Counted from the stretch's first letter, positions 1 to 33,712 are shown. The stretch is DNA of 64,000 bases from Perca fluviatilis (GCF_010015445.1 NC_053128.1:6413127-6477126); one strand, 5' to 3'. Made by a program: numbers and translations. The notes: generated from the letters alone by a model not told the origin.

Positions 1-2384
<2,384 letters not shown>

Positions 2385-2860
2385 AACACTAGTCTTGCTT
2401 TGCCAGACCCTCCAATGCGCACTGGAGTAGAGTCTGGCTACTCCGCATAGCATTCATGGATGGGAGGAAAACGTGCTCTGGTTTATTGGCATTTCTTTAA
2501 GCCAATCACAATCATCTTGGGCGGTGCTAAGCACCGGAGAAAAGCAGCGGTGCTGCTGCAAAATAATCTCGGAAGGAACTTGTTTTGGTGGAACATGTGT
2601 ACTTTAGAAGTTGTTTTAGTCTTGCAACAGAAATCTCAGATTGGACAGATAGTCTAGCTAGCTGTCTGGATTTACACTGCAGAGATCTGAAGAGCAGTTA
2701 ACCATAGTCCTCAGAAATCTACTGGAGTTTAAAATGCCAACACAAAGGAAGCCCAAGGCAACAGATATGAGTCTTCATGAGTGACTAAATGAGTGATATC
2801 CGGTGGATTTTCTGGTGGCAACGGAGCCATCCCAGAAGTGGAACGTCTGGGATGTAGACT
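2385..2860 (+). repeat. interspersed repeat, family A, copy 1
   Basis: Contains a block of about 180 bases that recurs in reverse complement at 3,915-4,130. Shared landmarks are GTTTATTGGCATTTCTTTAA, GGGCGGTGC and GGAAGGAACTTGTTTTGGTGG. No coding capacity or clear terminal repeats were found; it is probably a non-autonomous element. Outer limits are approximate. Confidence 0.65.
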
Positions 2861-3050
2861 ACTTTAACACTGATGTTGTCGTCTTTGGTCCGGAGCAACA
2901 CATCTCGATAGTAACTGACGGACTATCATAAGGTCATAAGAGTTAGTGAGCTAATTCATGCTGTCCATGATTCAACACTTCGGATTTGAATGTTTTTTAG
3001 GTTTTGAGTCAAATGAAAGCCGTTCTCGTGTCCTTTCGTCTTTCCCTTAG

Positions 3051-22365
<19,315 letters not shown>

Positions 22366-23502
22366 CCAGGGGCGTTGTAAATATTTGGGGACAAGTTCAA
22401 GGAGTGCTTGGTTTATCTTCATTTTTTATCTGTGGAGCCGCAGCTGGAAATGGTCCAACGTCGGAAACTCTGCACAGAATACGACAGCCTGGTCGGAGTT
22501 TAAAAGGACCTCTTTCTTTGTGGTATTCAAGTCCCTTAGAGGAAGGTTAAAAGCATAGCGCTCCGAAAGTCACTCGTCTTATAGAAATAAAATGAGCGGC
22601 TTTTGCAGAAAGTTAAATGAAGCACTACTGAATGTGTCTTTGCTGCAGTTTGTGACTCGCTGCATTTTAACTCTTGTTAAAATGCAAACGGAAAAAAAAA
22701 CCTCACCGAGGAGACAGCCTTCGTTACCGGGGTTTGAGGTCATACATGTGACTGACAATGTTGTTTAACTCAGGATTCTTTTTTTTTTTTTTTTTACATC
22801 TTTTAAGTCATTTTTCCAATCTTACCAATACTTTGGCTGGATATGGAGTTGTAACGTTATTTAATGACACTTTTTTTGACATTCAAAGCTTTAGCCCTAT
22901 GTCTGTGAAGCACATGATATGTTAGTGTTTTATTAAAGTTTAAAAAAAATGCATATTCCAGTCAAGTTGTCCGTTATATCCATGAAATCAGATCCCAACA
23001 TCTGTTAGGATGCAAATCCAAAGATGTTCCTTCATATTAAAACAATGGGCTAAAGCTAGACATGTCAAAGTATCCTCTTTTTAATGTTTTATTATAAATA
23101 ATGATGGGATGTTACCATGCCAGGCTGTGCAAGGTGGTCAGATGTTATAAAGTGTAACTTAATTTAAAAATGTCCCAAGTGTTCTTACAGATAGATGTTG
23201 AACACACTATTTGGGGGATTTCAGCCTTAAAACCTTTCTACATACCTATTTCAAACCGAAATTCTAACCAATCATTTGTTCTATACCTCATCTTCGTTCT
23301 TTTTATGTACCTAGGATGCTGTGAACACACTGTAGGGACTACCTACCTTCAACAGCAGTGTTTGCAGAATGTGATTTCAAGTGCTCCTTACTTCTAATGG
23401 GGAAACAAATGCAGCAAAGAGGTCTAGGTTTATATTTAATAATGTCTTTTCTTTTTTTACTTCTTAGAAGTTAAATCACACATTCCAAAGAGAACAAATG
23501 AG

Positions 23503-23541
23503 GTGTGTGTGTGTGTGTGTGTCTGTGTGTGTCCGTGTGTC
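23503..23541. repeat. (GT)n microsatellite in 3' UTR
   Basis: Imperfect GT repeat with TCTGTG and TCCGTG interruptions. Confidence 0.9.
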
Positions 23542-23763
23542 CGTGTCCTATAATTTAGGATATTCGCTAATCAGTGCCAGGCCAAAACTGACAAATTCCT
23601 GTTCTGACTTTCACTACATCACCTTCATGCTAGTGTTAATGTTTGCAGACGATGTCTTCTTTTATTACTGAATGAATGGAAGCAATAGATTGACGACTGC
23701 TGTTCATTGTACCAGCAACCGTTTGTTCTCTATCATCTGATGATGTTTTATCATGCGGTTGTT

Positions 23764-23769
23764 AATAAA
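23764..23769 (+). terminator. candidate poly(A) signal AATAAA
   Basis: Canonical AATAAA about 1.4 kb after the flippase stop, followed by TG- and T-rich sequence (GTGTTCATTTTATTGTGG) fitting a downstream element. Confidence 0.6.
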
Positions 23770-23790
23770 AGCCAAGGGCACATTTAGCAA

Positions 23791-26700
23791 TCTGAAATGA
23801 GTGTTCATTTTATTGTGGTTATTCAAGGTTTCATGTGTGGATGTGGTCGTTTTTAATTTAAGTCATGTTAAAGTACCTGCTGGGAAACAATCCGATCACG
23901 ATTTGTTCTACGAGATGATAGGAGACGAACCACAAAACAAAGTGACACGAAGCAGGGTTCAGTTAACAATGTTTTAAAGGTTTGATGAGACCCACAAGTA
24001 TGTATACAGTTTCTAACAATCGCTCCATTCACTTCGATGATGTAAGAGTAGAAGGATAAAAAAAAAGAGGCTCCATAGGTAGGGAGGATTGGTTCAAGGT
24101 AGGTTCACGCAGATCCATCTTCAGGAAGGAATACGGTGCAACAATTTGATACCAATTGAAACCGATGAGAGAGGCTTTGTTCAGAGTTTTTACAGAATGG
24201 GATGTAACATTCCCAACAGTACCTGTGTTTCAGTCCATTTGACCAAACGGTCTGTTTTTAATAACATTTTGATGCATATAGTGATGTTTTTCCACACGTT
24301 TTTTACAAAATAAGACGTGTTTTATGAACACAATGTCCCAACCAAATCGCTGTGTAAATACATATATGTCTATCTGCACTGACTAGTGAACTAATGAGTA
24401 GGCCTAAAGCAAAGAATCAATACAATGGAGGATAACCACATTCCTACAGATCTCACTAAATGGAGTTGCTAGTACATTGTTACATGTATAAATTGTGCAG
24501 CACCACTTTTTTTTAATTGTTTTTATTTGGAGTCCCACAGATCATTCCTGCTGCTGTGTAATGGCTGCAGGTACCCAACATAGACAGTATATACATGGGC
24601 AAATAGACCCCGTTGCTCTGGACGGAGACCAGTGAAGGATATTAGAAGCACTTTTCCGGTGATGGCTGAGCGTTACGACTTAATGTGACGTGAGCAACGT
24701 GTCTGAAAGTTGTAAGTCTTCTGGTAGCTGTGTCAAGAGAAATCTCAATCATTCCCAATCTTGCAGAGATGGAGAGCGTAGGTATATGTAAGGAGATAAC
24801 ATGGGCACAGGCTAATTATTGCTAACTAAAATGCTAGTTAACATTAGTAATAAACTTAAACAGCTAATGTAAGTCGAAACTGCCTGCGAGCTTCTCCTGT
24901 ACTATACGGTAATTTCTCCACTGTGCGACAGTAAGTCACTTGGTTATGACACAATTGTTAGCCTATTTTTACAAAAACGTTTGCTACGGAGCCATAACGT
25001 GAGGTACAAGGTAATGGAGCCTTTTATACATTGTTGTGTTTCTTTAGAAATAAACAATGGACAAATAAGAGTCTTTAAACGCTTCAGATGTAAAGTTATT
25101 CTCTGTCAAAGTGGCGCCAAAATGAACGGCAGTCAATGGAATGCTAACAGGAGGGGATGGCTTGTTAGCATTTGGGTATTTATAGGAACACCGAAAGAGT
25201 CGTGTTTGAGGTGTGGCACTGCTCCTGAAATTATGCTAGTTAGCTTCAATTCACTAGCAAGGACCACACCATCAACCAGAAACATTTGAACAATTTACGA
25301 ATTAAAGATGACTGGAATGCGAAACGTGAAGTCGCTTGTAGTCATCAGTTGACTTGGCGTTGACTGCATTGTGGGAAGGCTTCAGTAGGGAATCCGCCTT
25401 AGCACAAGGAAACGATTGGGTTGTTAGGGCAAGATTTACAAGTTGAATATCAGTGCCAAATATTGAGGAACTGGTGTTGGGTGAGTGTCTGCAAGAATGG
25501 GCCATCTTCTAAACTTGTAAGCATGAGGGGTTGCTCTGCTGGGAACCATCTCTCATGTAGAAACCCCAAAAACCGGCAGAAGGAGCTGCATTGTGCAGAT
25601 GGGTGTCGTCTGGTGAGCAAGTTTGCACATTATGGAAGAGGTTATTGCGTTCCAAATGGTGAAAAGGCTGAGCCAAGAATGAGTTAGGCATGCCTTGAAA
25701 AATGTCTCGGGAGGTGGAATTAATGGGTGGGGTGATCGTGAAGCCTTCATTGTCTTCCTTAGTGAGCAGACGAACAACGGACTCTGGCTCGTGAATGGAT
25801 AAGAGATTCCAAGGTGGAAATGGTCTAACACATGATCAAATTTGCAAAGGGGGGGGGGGTTGTAAGAGCGTGCAAAGTAGACATGAAGGGAGCGGCACTG
25901 GGTTTCAACCCGGCCACTGATAGAGCGAACTGCTGCGGTAGCTAAAGTGCGTGACATCGGGGTCGCTGGCATTCTAGTGCCAGGAGCACGGGCTCGAGCA
26001 AGCTGCTTCGGTTGCTCGAAGCGGGTGGCTTGGGGGGTGCCAGAAGCCCCTGCTAGAGCGAGCTGCTGCTGTTACCGTAAGTAAGCACAGCGGTGCACTG
26101 GCATCCTCGTGCCAGGAGCCTCGGCTAGAGCGAGCTGCTGCTGTTACCGTTAAGTAAGCACAGGGAGGCACTGGCATCCTGGTTAAATAATCAGACATTG
26201 TTTTGCGAGCGACCTTACTTTGTCTGCTCTGCTGACCGAGACCTTGCTTTGCTCCGCCGGTGTCTGTCTCCAACTTTAGCGGCGGCTGGTTTGACCACGG
26301 AGATGTGAGTGATGGCGAGCTTGACTGCAGTCTATTGAGAGAAACATTGCCAAGTTGCTACAGTTCGCATGTTCTGCCACATGGCAGATGGCAGAGCACA
26401 CCTGACTACAGGAGCACATTTAGCTCAGACTTGTGGAGTACACATACAGTAGTTGGGGGGGCGGGGGGGTTTGAGGTTGGCTCACGTTCTCACCACAAAC
26501 CAACCGTTCCAGAGTTCGACTGAATGCGTACAGAGACCACCTCCTCAAGCAGGTCTCGGCAAGGTTGTTTGGTCTGCTTTTGGTGCGCATCTGAGCGTGA
26601 TTGCTGCCTTCACACGTGCCCAAACGAACCACACCAAGGGGGAAAAACAAACTGATTCAGCCAAACTTAATGAGGCAGGTATGAAAGCCCCCTGATTCTA

Positions 26701-27020
26701 ATAAAAGGACAATCCTTCCTGGAAGCCACGCCCATATTGGCATGTACAGACGACCCTCCCAGCTCCACCTTGCCACCCGCTCCCAGTACCTGCAGGCAGA
26801 GTGGAAGGAGTTGTCACACAAGGAATTCAATTGGCAAAGTTTAGACTTCAACAAAGAGGCAATAGTCCAGAATGCATGAGGTAAACAAGAGGCAGAAACT
26901 GATCAAGTTTCTGTCAGGTGAGAACAATAATCAAAACAATACCAAAGCCATTTTGACATGTCACAGTAGAAGAGCAAAGGTGTGAATAATAAAATACGTG
27001 ATGTAATGTCATGGTTTACT
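23791..27020. other. intergenic stretch between flippase and TRIM remnants
   Basis: No gene recognised. 24,600-25,300 and 26,440-26,650 look like non-autonomous repeat remnants from memory of fish genomes, but I could not find terminal repeats. 25,550-26,270 is open on the minus strand over much of its length without recognisable domains. A poly-G run lies at 25,848-25,858. Confidence 0.4.
26036..26182. repeat. two tandem copies of a ~73-bp unit
   Basis: Each copy contains TAGAGCGAGCTGCTGCTG, TTACCG, AAGTAAGCACAG and CACTGGCATCCT. A third, more degenerate copy precedes it from about 25,975. Confidence 0.75.
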
Positions 27021-27027
27021 GGGACAA

Positions 27028-27225
27028 TTTAACAAAACAGCGTCTCTGTGCTCCCTGCTTTGACAAGTCAAAATGTCTGCTGTGAAAAAGACCTTAAACT
27101 GTCACAGAGGGAAAACTAGGCCAAGGGGGACACCTGGTGGGGGAAATTTACATTAGAAAAAACAAATCCAACCAAACTAAATATACTCAGCAAAAAAAGA
27201 AACGTCCTGTCACTTTCAACTGTTT
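27028..27225. repeat. TRIM 3'-flank relic followed by a Tc1-type end fragment
   Basis: 27,050-27,180 matches the sequence 3' of the first intact TRIM gene (45,405-45,525; both contain AGGGGGACACCTGGTGG). 27,181-27,225 (CTCAGCAAAAAAAGAAACGT) resembles, from memory, the inverted repeat end of a Tc1-like element. Confidence 0.6.
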
Positions 27226-27256
27226 TGTCCATTATACAGTATGTTTTACCTTGTTT

Positions 27257-27893
27257 CTACACAACTACCCCTCGCTGTCGAATCTCACTGACTCTAAAGA
27301 GTCCCCGGGCATCAATATCCGTCCTGTACGATACTTTAAAGATGTGACGGCAGCTGTGTCAGAGGTCAGAGATAAGCTACAGGACATTCTGAGTGATATG
27401 TGGATCAAGATCTCACTGACAGAGACGGAAGTGGATGTTTTACTGCCACAGGCACAGCCTAAAACCAGAGATGAATTCTTACAATATTCATGTCAAATCG
27501 CACTGGATCCAAACACAGCACACGGGCAGCTCTTATTATCTGACGGTAACAGAGAACCAACAGGGATGACAAAAAAGCAGTCGTATTCTAGTTATAAAGA
27601 CACATTCACCCAATATCAGCGGGTCCTGAGTAGAGAGAGTTTAACTGTTGTTGTTACTGGGAGGTGGAGAGTAAAGTCGGAGCTACAGTAGCAGTCGCAT
27701 ACAAAGATATCAGCAGGACAGGAAATGATGAGGAATTTGGAAACAATGGCAGATCCTGGACATTGGAGTGTTCAGTGTTCAATAAACAAAAATTCAGACA
27801 TAACAACATCAGAACTCCCGTCTCGGGTCCTCAGTCCTCCCAAGTGGGGGTGTACCTGGATCACAGGGCAGGTGTTTCTGTGTTTCTACGGCG
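27257..27893 (+). pseudogene. TRIM PRY/SPRY fragment, frameshifted and truncated
   Basis: Starts abruptly inside a TRIM gene (NYPSLSNLTDSKESPGINIR) and is nearly identical to the second intact TRIM gene (from 47,360) over the linker and PRY region. The frame shifts by one base near 27,645 (SRESLT...YWEV region); a second frame carries VAVAYKDISRTGND to VYLDHRAGV; a further shift follows near 27,875. Homology stops at about 27,893, losing the last roughly 40 residues of SPRY. RING, B-boxes and coiled coil are absent. Non-coding in its present form. Confidence 0.9.
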
Positions 27894-28647
27894 TCAACAC
27901 TTCAACAAACAGGCAATAGTCCAAAATACAAGAGATGAACACAAGAAAGAAACTGGTACTGATTCAGGGTTGCAAAGACTGAGCAATTAGTTTGACAAAC
28001 TAACCAAGTTATTTTTACACCTGTGCTCCTAAGTCAAAATGTTTACCGGTGGTGAAAAAATGACATTAAAAACAAATGCAACTAAACGTTAAAAAAGAGT
28101 AAATGGACCAGAAGTAGAGACATATATTAGAAAAATAATCTTTTCCCTTTCCCTCCTGACAGGCTGCCATGCTGAAGTTTAAAGGTCCCATGGCTTGAAA
28201 ATTTCACTTTATGAGGTTTTTTAACATTAATATGAGTTCCCCCAGCCTGCCTATGGTCCCCCAGTGGCGAGAAATGGCGATAGGTGTAAACCGAGCCCTG
28301 GGTATCCTGCTCTGCCTTTGAGAAAATGAAAGCTCAGATGGGCCGATCTGGACTCTTCTCCTTATGAGGTCATAAGGAGCAAGGTTACCTCCCCTTTCTC
28401 TGCTTTGCCCGCCCAGAGAATTTGGTCCACCCATGAGAGAGAGAGAGACATCATGGCTTTCAAACAAGTGAAGCATGGCAGTTGGTCAAGGCCACACCCC
28501 CACCCCCACCCATCACCTTGCCCCCCCCTCTCTCCTCCTCAATAGCATTTAAAGCTACAGACACAGAAATGGCACATCCTAAGGAAAGCTCATTGTGGGA
28601 CTGGCTCTAGTGGCTGTAATTCTGCACCAAGGCTGAATTTTGGGAAA

Positions 28648-29721
28648 GAGACTTCAGATACAGTATTAGGGGACCACTAAGGTCTATATAAAAGAGACTT
28701 CAGATACAGTATTAGGGGACCACTAAGGTCTATATAAAAGAGACTTCAGATACAGTATTAGGGGACCACTATGGCCTATATAAAAGAGACTTCAGATACA
28801 GTATTAGGAGACCACTAAGGTCTATATAAAAGAGACTTCAGATACAGTATTAGGGGACCACTAAGGCCTATATTAAAGAGACTTCAGATACAGTATTCAT
28901 TTCAATTCAATTTCAATTTATTTATAGTATCAAATCATAACAAGAGTTATCTCGAGACACTTTACAGATAGAGTAGGTCTAGACCACACTCTATAATTTC
29001 CAAAACCCCAACAATTACAGTAATTCCATCAAGAGCAAGCATTAGCAGTGGCTATCGCGACAGTGGCAAGGAAAAACTCCCTTTTAGGAAGAAACCTCGG
29101 CAGACCCAGACTCTTGGTAGGCGGTGTCTGACGGGCCGGTTGGGGGTGTGATGAACAGTGGCGATAATAGTCACATTAAAGGTCACAGAAGGGGACCACT
29201 AAGGTCTATATAAAAGAGACTTCAGATACAGTATTAGGGGACCATTAAGGTCTATATAAAAGAGACTTCAGATACAGTATTAGGGGACCACTAAGGTCTA
29301 TATAAAAGAGACTTCAGATACAGTATTAGGGGACCACTAAGGTCTATATAAAAGAGACTTCAGATACAGTATTAGGGGACCACTGAGGTCTATATAAAAG
29401 AGACTTCAGATACAGTATTAGGGGACCACTAAGGTCTATATAAAAGAGACTTCAGATACAGTATTAGGGAACCACTAAGGTCTATATAAAAGAGACTTCA
29501 GATACAGTATTAGGGGACCACTAAGGCCTATATAAAAGAGACTTCAGATACAGTATTAGGGGACCACTAAGGCCTATATAAAAGAGACTTCAGATACAGT
29601 ATTAGGGGACCACTAAGGTCTATATAAAAGAGACTTCAGATACAGTATTAGGGGACCACTAAGGCCTATATAAAAGAGACTTCAGATACAGTATTAGGGG
29701 ACCACTAAGGCCTCTATAAAA
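28648..29721. repeat. 46-bp tandem array, 16 full units plus one split unit
   Basis: Unit begins GAGACTTCAGATACAGTATT, continues AGGGGACCACTAAGGTC and ends TATATAAAA. Five full units start at 28,648 with exact 46-base spacing; the sixth is split at 28,897/29,191; eleven more start at 29,216 and run to 29,721, again with exact spacing. Variation is limited to a few substitutions (for example GGTC or GGCC). No spacers, so not a CRISPR array. Confidence 0.97.
28898..29190 (-). mobile_element. retroelement family C insertion splitting the 46-bp array
   Basis: Begins on the plus strand with TTTCAATTCAATTTCAATTT (the ATTGA-type tandem tail read backwards), then TATAGTATCAAATCATAAC and ACAGATAGAGTAGGTCTAGA. 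Ends at 29,190 where unit 6 resumes with one base missing. It is a 5'-truncated LINE/SINE 3' end; CR1/L2-like tail. Other copies: 19,225, 42,216, 49,832, 56,215. Confidence 0.75.
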
Positions 29722-29752
29722 GCATCCAAAAAGCAGCATTTCATAGGACCTT

Positions 29753-30640
29753 CTGACCTAAAGGACAGGAAGACAAAATATAAAGTGGGGCATTGTTGTT
29801 GTGTCAACTGTATGTCTTAAGTAAAGTATGCTCACTGTGTTATTGTATTTTTTTACTTTTATGCTTATATTGTATATTAAAACAGTATAATTATAATTAG
29901 TATAATTAATTAAATTAATAATTATTATTACAAAACCTCCTCAGACTGAACCCTGTGGCGCACACTTGATGAAGCCGGAAGTTATGGTTTGAACAGGATG
30001 AATAAGCAGTAACGGTCTTGTTGGACAGCTCATATGACATATCTAAGAATAACTTTAACTTGTCTGGATTAAAAGTGAAGACGTGATGAGTTCAGGCAAT
30101 TATTTGTCAGACTGAACCATCATCCAGGGGTTACAGAGCTCTGTCTTTTCAGCTGAACTACTATTATCTTCCTGAATTCTATTTTATTTTTTGTTGCAAA
30201 ATAAATAGACAAAGACAACTTTGGTCTCATCAAACTATTATTTCTTCACTCGTCACCGGAATTTCCACCACAGTTGTGCTTCCTGATCCCTCACGGCACA
30301 GAAACCACCACAGAAAGTTTTAATGGTTAGTGACCCTAAAAGTAACTGTATTTTGAAAACCCTGAAGTATTCTGGTTCATTGTCATGACAGCTCTCTGCT
30401 GCTGCTGTACTCAGGATCAACGTGGTTGTGATATACATCAAGATGCACTCTGCAACATATGTCTATGAGTGTGTGTAAAATGCAGTGTGTATATAAGCAA
30501 AAGTTCAAATATAATGTTTAAAATGTAGAGCTAGAGTGTCCCTGGGGTGATGCATGGTGATTTGGGAGAAGAGACCTTAGTTGGCAGCCATCTTAAAAGC
30601 ATGTGAGCCAGGTCGAACAGGTGCGCCACATCCCCTCCTG
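29753..30640. other. AT-rich stretch containing TRIM-flank relics
   Basis: No gene. 30,275-30,440 resembles 45,690-45,800 upstream of the second TRIM gene (shared ACCACCACAGA and GTGACCCTA landmarks), so it is a relic of the TRIM duplication unit. Confidence 0.5.
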
Positions 30641-30645
30641 ACACG

Positions 30646-30675
<30 letters not shown>
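30646..30675. repeat. (AC)n microsatellite
   Basis: About 15 AC units. Confidence 0.95.
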
Positions 30676-30677
<2 letters not shown>

Positions 30678-31089
30678 AATAGTTTATAATAGTGCAAAAA
30701 ATAAAAAAAAATAAAATAAAATAAACCCTGCCAACCTCTTCTCACTCCCAACTCGTAAAATATGGACGCTTGGTCGATGGCTGCCAGCGTCAGATACGAC
30801 GCAAAAATCACCCTTCAGCGTGTGTGTAGAACGCACTGGGCAGAGCAGCAGCTACGCGGCGCGTGAAGATGACGTAGTATTAAGAGCAACAGCGGTAGGT
30901 AGTAGTGTTACAGCCCGAAATTCCGTATGGGGAGGTTGGTTGGGGTGGTAGATGGGTCAAACAACACAGGACTTTCAGCCCGTAGACTGGGGTTTGTGTC
31001 CCGCGTGTCACAGAAACGCATTCATATGCATTTCATAACCCCACCCACAATTTTTTACTGAACCCAACTGGCACGTTTTTCATTTTCCT

Positions 31090-31680
31090 TGAAGCTACAT
31101 TGTGTAAGAATTACTCCCATCTAGCGTTGAGATCATATATCGCAATCAACTCTCTATCGCCACGCAGTATTGCAACTACGGTAGCCTTCACGCTTCAAAA
31201 AGCAAAGGTGTACAAAAGGCCGCCTATCAGCTGTCATTGTTGGAGTTCATGCGTTCTCTTAATACATCCATGAGTTCATGTCGGAGAGTGGCGCGGACAC
31301 CACGAGCGGGCACGCGCGCCACCCGACGGAAAGAAGAGAGAAAGAAAAGGAGACTGGAGCGGTCTGGAGGGTAATTAACTAGTTGGGATTTGGTGTGTGC
31401 CTCCAAAGCAGCTCCAATGTTCACTCTTTTTCCGGTCTCTTGCTCTTTTCAATATCCGTTTTCTTTTTCTGGGTGAAGAAGAGGACTAATGTTCCTAAAA
31501 TCTGGATTTTGAATACGTGTGGTCCTCCATGTTTCCTTCTTCAAACTTGCCGGGGCCGGCAAGCGCCGAATGGGAATACTTGAAATTGATGGTGGTGGTC
31601 AATATTCATGAAAAAGGACAAGTTTGTGAAGGGCAATACAGATTTTGATAATGATCAACTACAAACGTTACACACACAAC
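31090..31680. mobile_element. family B MITE, one end preserved
   Basis: Begins GCTACATTGTGTAAG and carries CTCCCATCTAGCGTTGAGAT at about 31,110, as in the copies at 11,462-12,171 (reverse) and 61,186. The inner end GATTTTGATAATGATCAACT at about 31,640 matches 61,268. The terminal repeat on the right has decayed. Confidence 0.6.
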
Positions 31681-31683
31681 GTT

Positions 31684-31930
31684 AACCCAACTGTCCTGTA
31701 AACTCTTTTCCTAAACCCAACTGTCCCGTTCTTGTCCCGCGTGTCACATAAATGCACCTTTTATAAGCCCACCCACGATCTTTTCCTAAACCTGTCGCAT
31801 TTTTCTTTTCATTAATCCAACCGTCACGTTATTGTCCCACATGTCACGTAAATGTACCTTTTATAAGCCCCCCCACCATCTTTCCCTAAACCTAACTGCG
31901 TCAAAAGTGACGGCAATAGTCCCGACCCAA
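31684..31930. repeat. ~105-bp imperfect tandem repeat
   Basis: Two neighbouring copies share GTCACATAAATG or GTCACGTAAATG, then TACCTTTTATAAGCCC or a near match and CCTAAACC. A third relative lies at 31,000-31,075. Confidence 0.6.
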
Positions 31931-32002
31931 CGCGTTTAGATAAAGCACGTTTAGATCTGAGTCTAAAGGAGACTTTTAGCGTCAATAACAACGTCAAAGG
32001 CA

Positions 32003-33030
32003 CATGTCAATGTCAACTTTATTTATATAGCACATTAAAACAACTGTGGTTGACCAATGTCAAATATCAAATACAAAATGATCACGTAAAATACATTGTT
32101 ACAAATAACATTAAAAGACATTAAAGACATTTGACACCCCCTCCCCCACCTCCCAAATGACTACTTGCAATGACATCTGAAGGGGCCCCCATGTCATTCT
32201 CGGCGAAGCATGATCGAATTTTTTCAAAGGAAAGTCAAAGGGAAATGAAGAGGAGTTATCCTTCTCAAGGTGAAAAAAAGAAAGAGAAAAAATAAGGATG
32301 AGAAGAAAAGAAGTCTATCGGTAACGTTGACAGACATTGTGTGAGTCTAATGATGGAAAGCCAAAAAAGAAAAGGGAAAGGTGGCGCTGTTGCTGTGCTG
32401 TGTGTTTTTTTTTCGGCAGATTTTTTTGTTCCCACTCCGGACCCCGAAGCTCAACGGCAGGCCTATACAAAACGTCAAATTAACTGGACGGGTCCCGGTG
32501 ACCCGAAGGACAACACAAGGGATAAGCAGCATTTGTAGAGTTTGCTGGTGACGAACTTTGGTTTTAAGGGACCCCCTAGGAATTCTTGCCTAGAGCCACA
32601 ACAGACCCTAGAATCGCCACTGCCAAACGCCAGGATAAAAAGGTGTGTCTTTAGTAGGGACTTAAAAGAATATATAGTCTGCGCCTCTCGCATATTCATT
32701 GGAAGGCTATTCCAGAGGACGGGAGCACCCACCGCAAAAGCTCGGTCCCCTCTACTTTTTAATCCTAGCCTAGCTTTTGGCACATCCAAAAGCAATTGGT
32801 TGGTTGACTGCAATGTTCTGACTGGTGAATAGTGATGTAAAAGTTCAGCCAGATACAAAGGGGCCAAACCATTTAAAGCCTTGAAGACAAGTATCTTAAA
32901 ATCGATCCAGAAACGTACAGGAAGCAAATGAAAAGAGGCCAAGACAGGTGTTATGTGTTCCCGTCTTCTTATACCGGTTAAAAGGCAAGTGACTGCATTT
33001 TGTACTAGTTGCAGCCAATCCCTAATCAAC
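32003..33030 (-). mobile_element. L2/CR1-type LINE 3' fragment with RT C-terminal region
   Basis: Minus-strand frame 33,029-32,475 reads LQLVQNAVTCLLTGIRRREH then ITPVLASFHLLPVRFWIDFK and ALNGLAPLYLAELL, the characteristic region downstream of the reverse transcriptase in L2/CR1-group LINEs. The element ends near 32,003 with TATATAAATAAAGTTGACAT on the minus strand. Endonuclease and catalytic RT are missing (5' truncation). Confidence 0.8.
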
Positions 33031-33041
33031 CTAAAACCAAC

Positions 33042-33373
33042 TTATTATTTGGGCAGGGCTATCATAGGTCGGTGTTGTGAGCAGGATGTATTTTTAGGTG
33101 GAACTCTTCCAGTCTGATATGTCGAACTTTTCACTTCATGTTCTTAAAAGAAGATACAAGAACACACTGATATGCTTAAACCACTCCTCCTCTTCCAGGC
33201 ATTTATCAAAAGCTGTGATGCGGGAATTTTGCAATTCTCTGTGACAAAGAGGAACGAGACCAAAATAACTTGTTTCCTGTTTCCTCTGCTCTTCACAGAT
33301 CTGCAAGTTGACAGATGGGTTTTTAGCAACATGCTGTTGAGTGCAAGTGCTCATGCCTCATTTAGTGCATATC
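33042..33373 (+). promoter_or_regulatory. orphan TRIM upstream block without a TRIM gene
   Basis: Co-linear with the blocks upstream of the two intact TRIM genes (42,535-42,860 and 46,065-46,350). Shared landmarks are GGCAGGGCTATCATA (GAGCAGGGTTATCATA in gene 1), TTCACTTCATGTTCT, CACTCCTCCTC and ATCTGCAAGTTGACAGATGG. It stops about 110 bases before the expected start codon, where a transposon end begins; no TRIM coding sequence follows. Confidence 0.75.
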
Positions 33374-33530
33374 CAACCCGGTCTCACGCCAGGTTGTGAA
33401 ATAGTCACGTTATTTAGATTTATTGATTCGTTTACAGGTCACGATTTTAACGTTTATTTCGTGTACACATCACGGATTTTGAACGTGTACAGGTCACGAT
33501 TTTCGAACCTGCCCTGGGGGACACAACAAT
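33374..33530. mobile_element. truncated MITE, family E
   Basis: Starts CAACCCGGTCTCACG exactly like the complete family E copy at 57,227 and has similar internal CAGGTCACGATTTT-type repeats. The right terminal repeat is missing. Confidence 0.55.
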
Positions 33531-33712
33531 GGTAAAAAACAACCACTTAATGACAGCTTAATGTGTTGTTCACACATAAAGCTAAATAGTTTATTAAAGT
33601 TTGATAATTAGGCCTGCCATGACATATATATACATATATGATATATGAGGTTTTGTTGTCTAGGTTAATGTCAAGTTGTCATAACAAAGACATCGACAGG
33701 TTTTGTTGTAAC

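Larger units (their letters stand above)
22366..23790 (+). other. 3' UTR of the flippase gene
   Basis: Non-coding sequence after the stop, ending shortly after the best poly(A) signal at 23,764. An earlier ATTAAA at 22,932-22,937 could give a shorter transcript. Contains a (GT)n run at 23,503-23,541. Confidence 0.65.
28181..29750. mobile_element. MITE (family D) with expanded internal minisatellite
   Basis: The left end AAAGGTCCCATGGCTTGA at about 28,181 has an imperfect inverted counterpart TTTCATAGGACCTTC at about 29,735-29,750. Between them lies a non-coding body (28,200-28,640) and a 46-bp tandem array, itself interrupted by a retroelement. No transposase; no target duplication identified. 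Confidence 0.7.

Noticed and set aside
25553..26273. Minus-strand gene suggested by overlapping frames of 139 and 99 codons
   Set aside because: The second is built from a 73-bp tandem repeat, the first has no recognisable domain or splice context.
27137..27691. 184-codon frame as a real TRIM gene
   Set aside because: Its first 40 codons are flank and transposon sequence, RING and B-boxes are absent, and the SPRY is frameshifted and truncated.
28648..29721. CRISPR-like regular array
   Set aside because: Units are directly adjacent with no spacers, in a vertebrate genome, inside a MITE.
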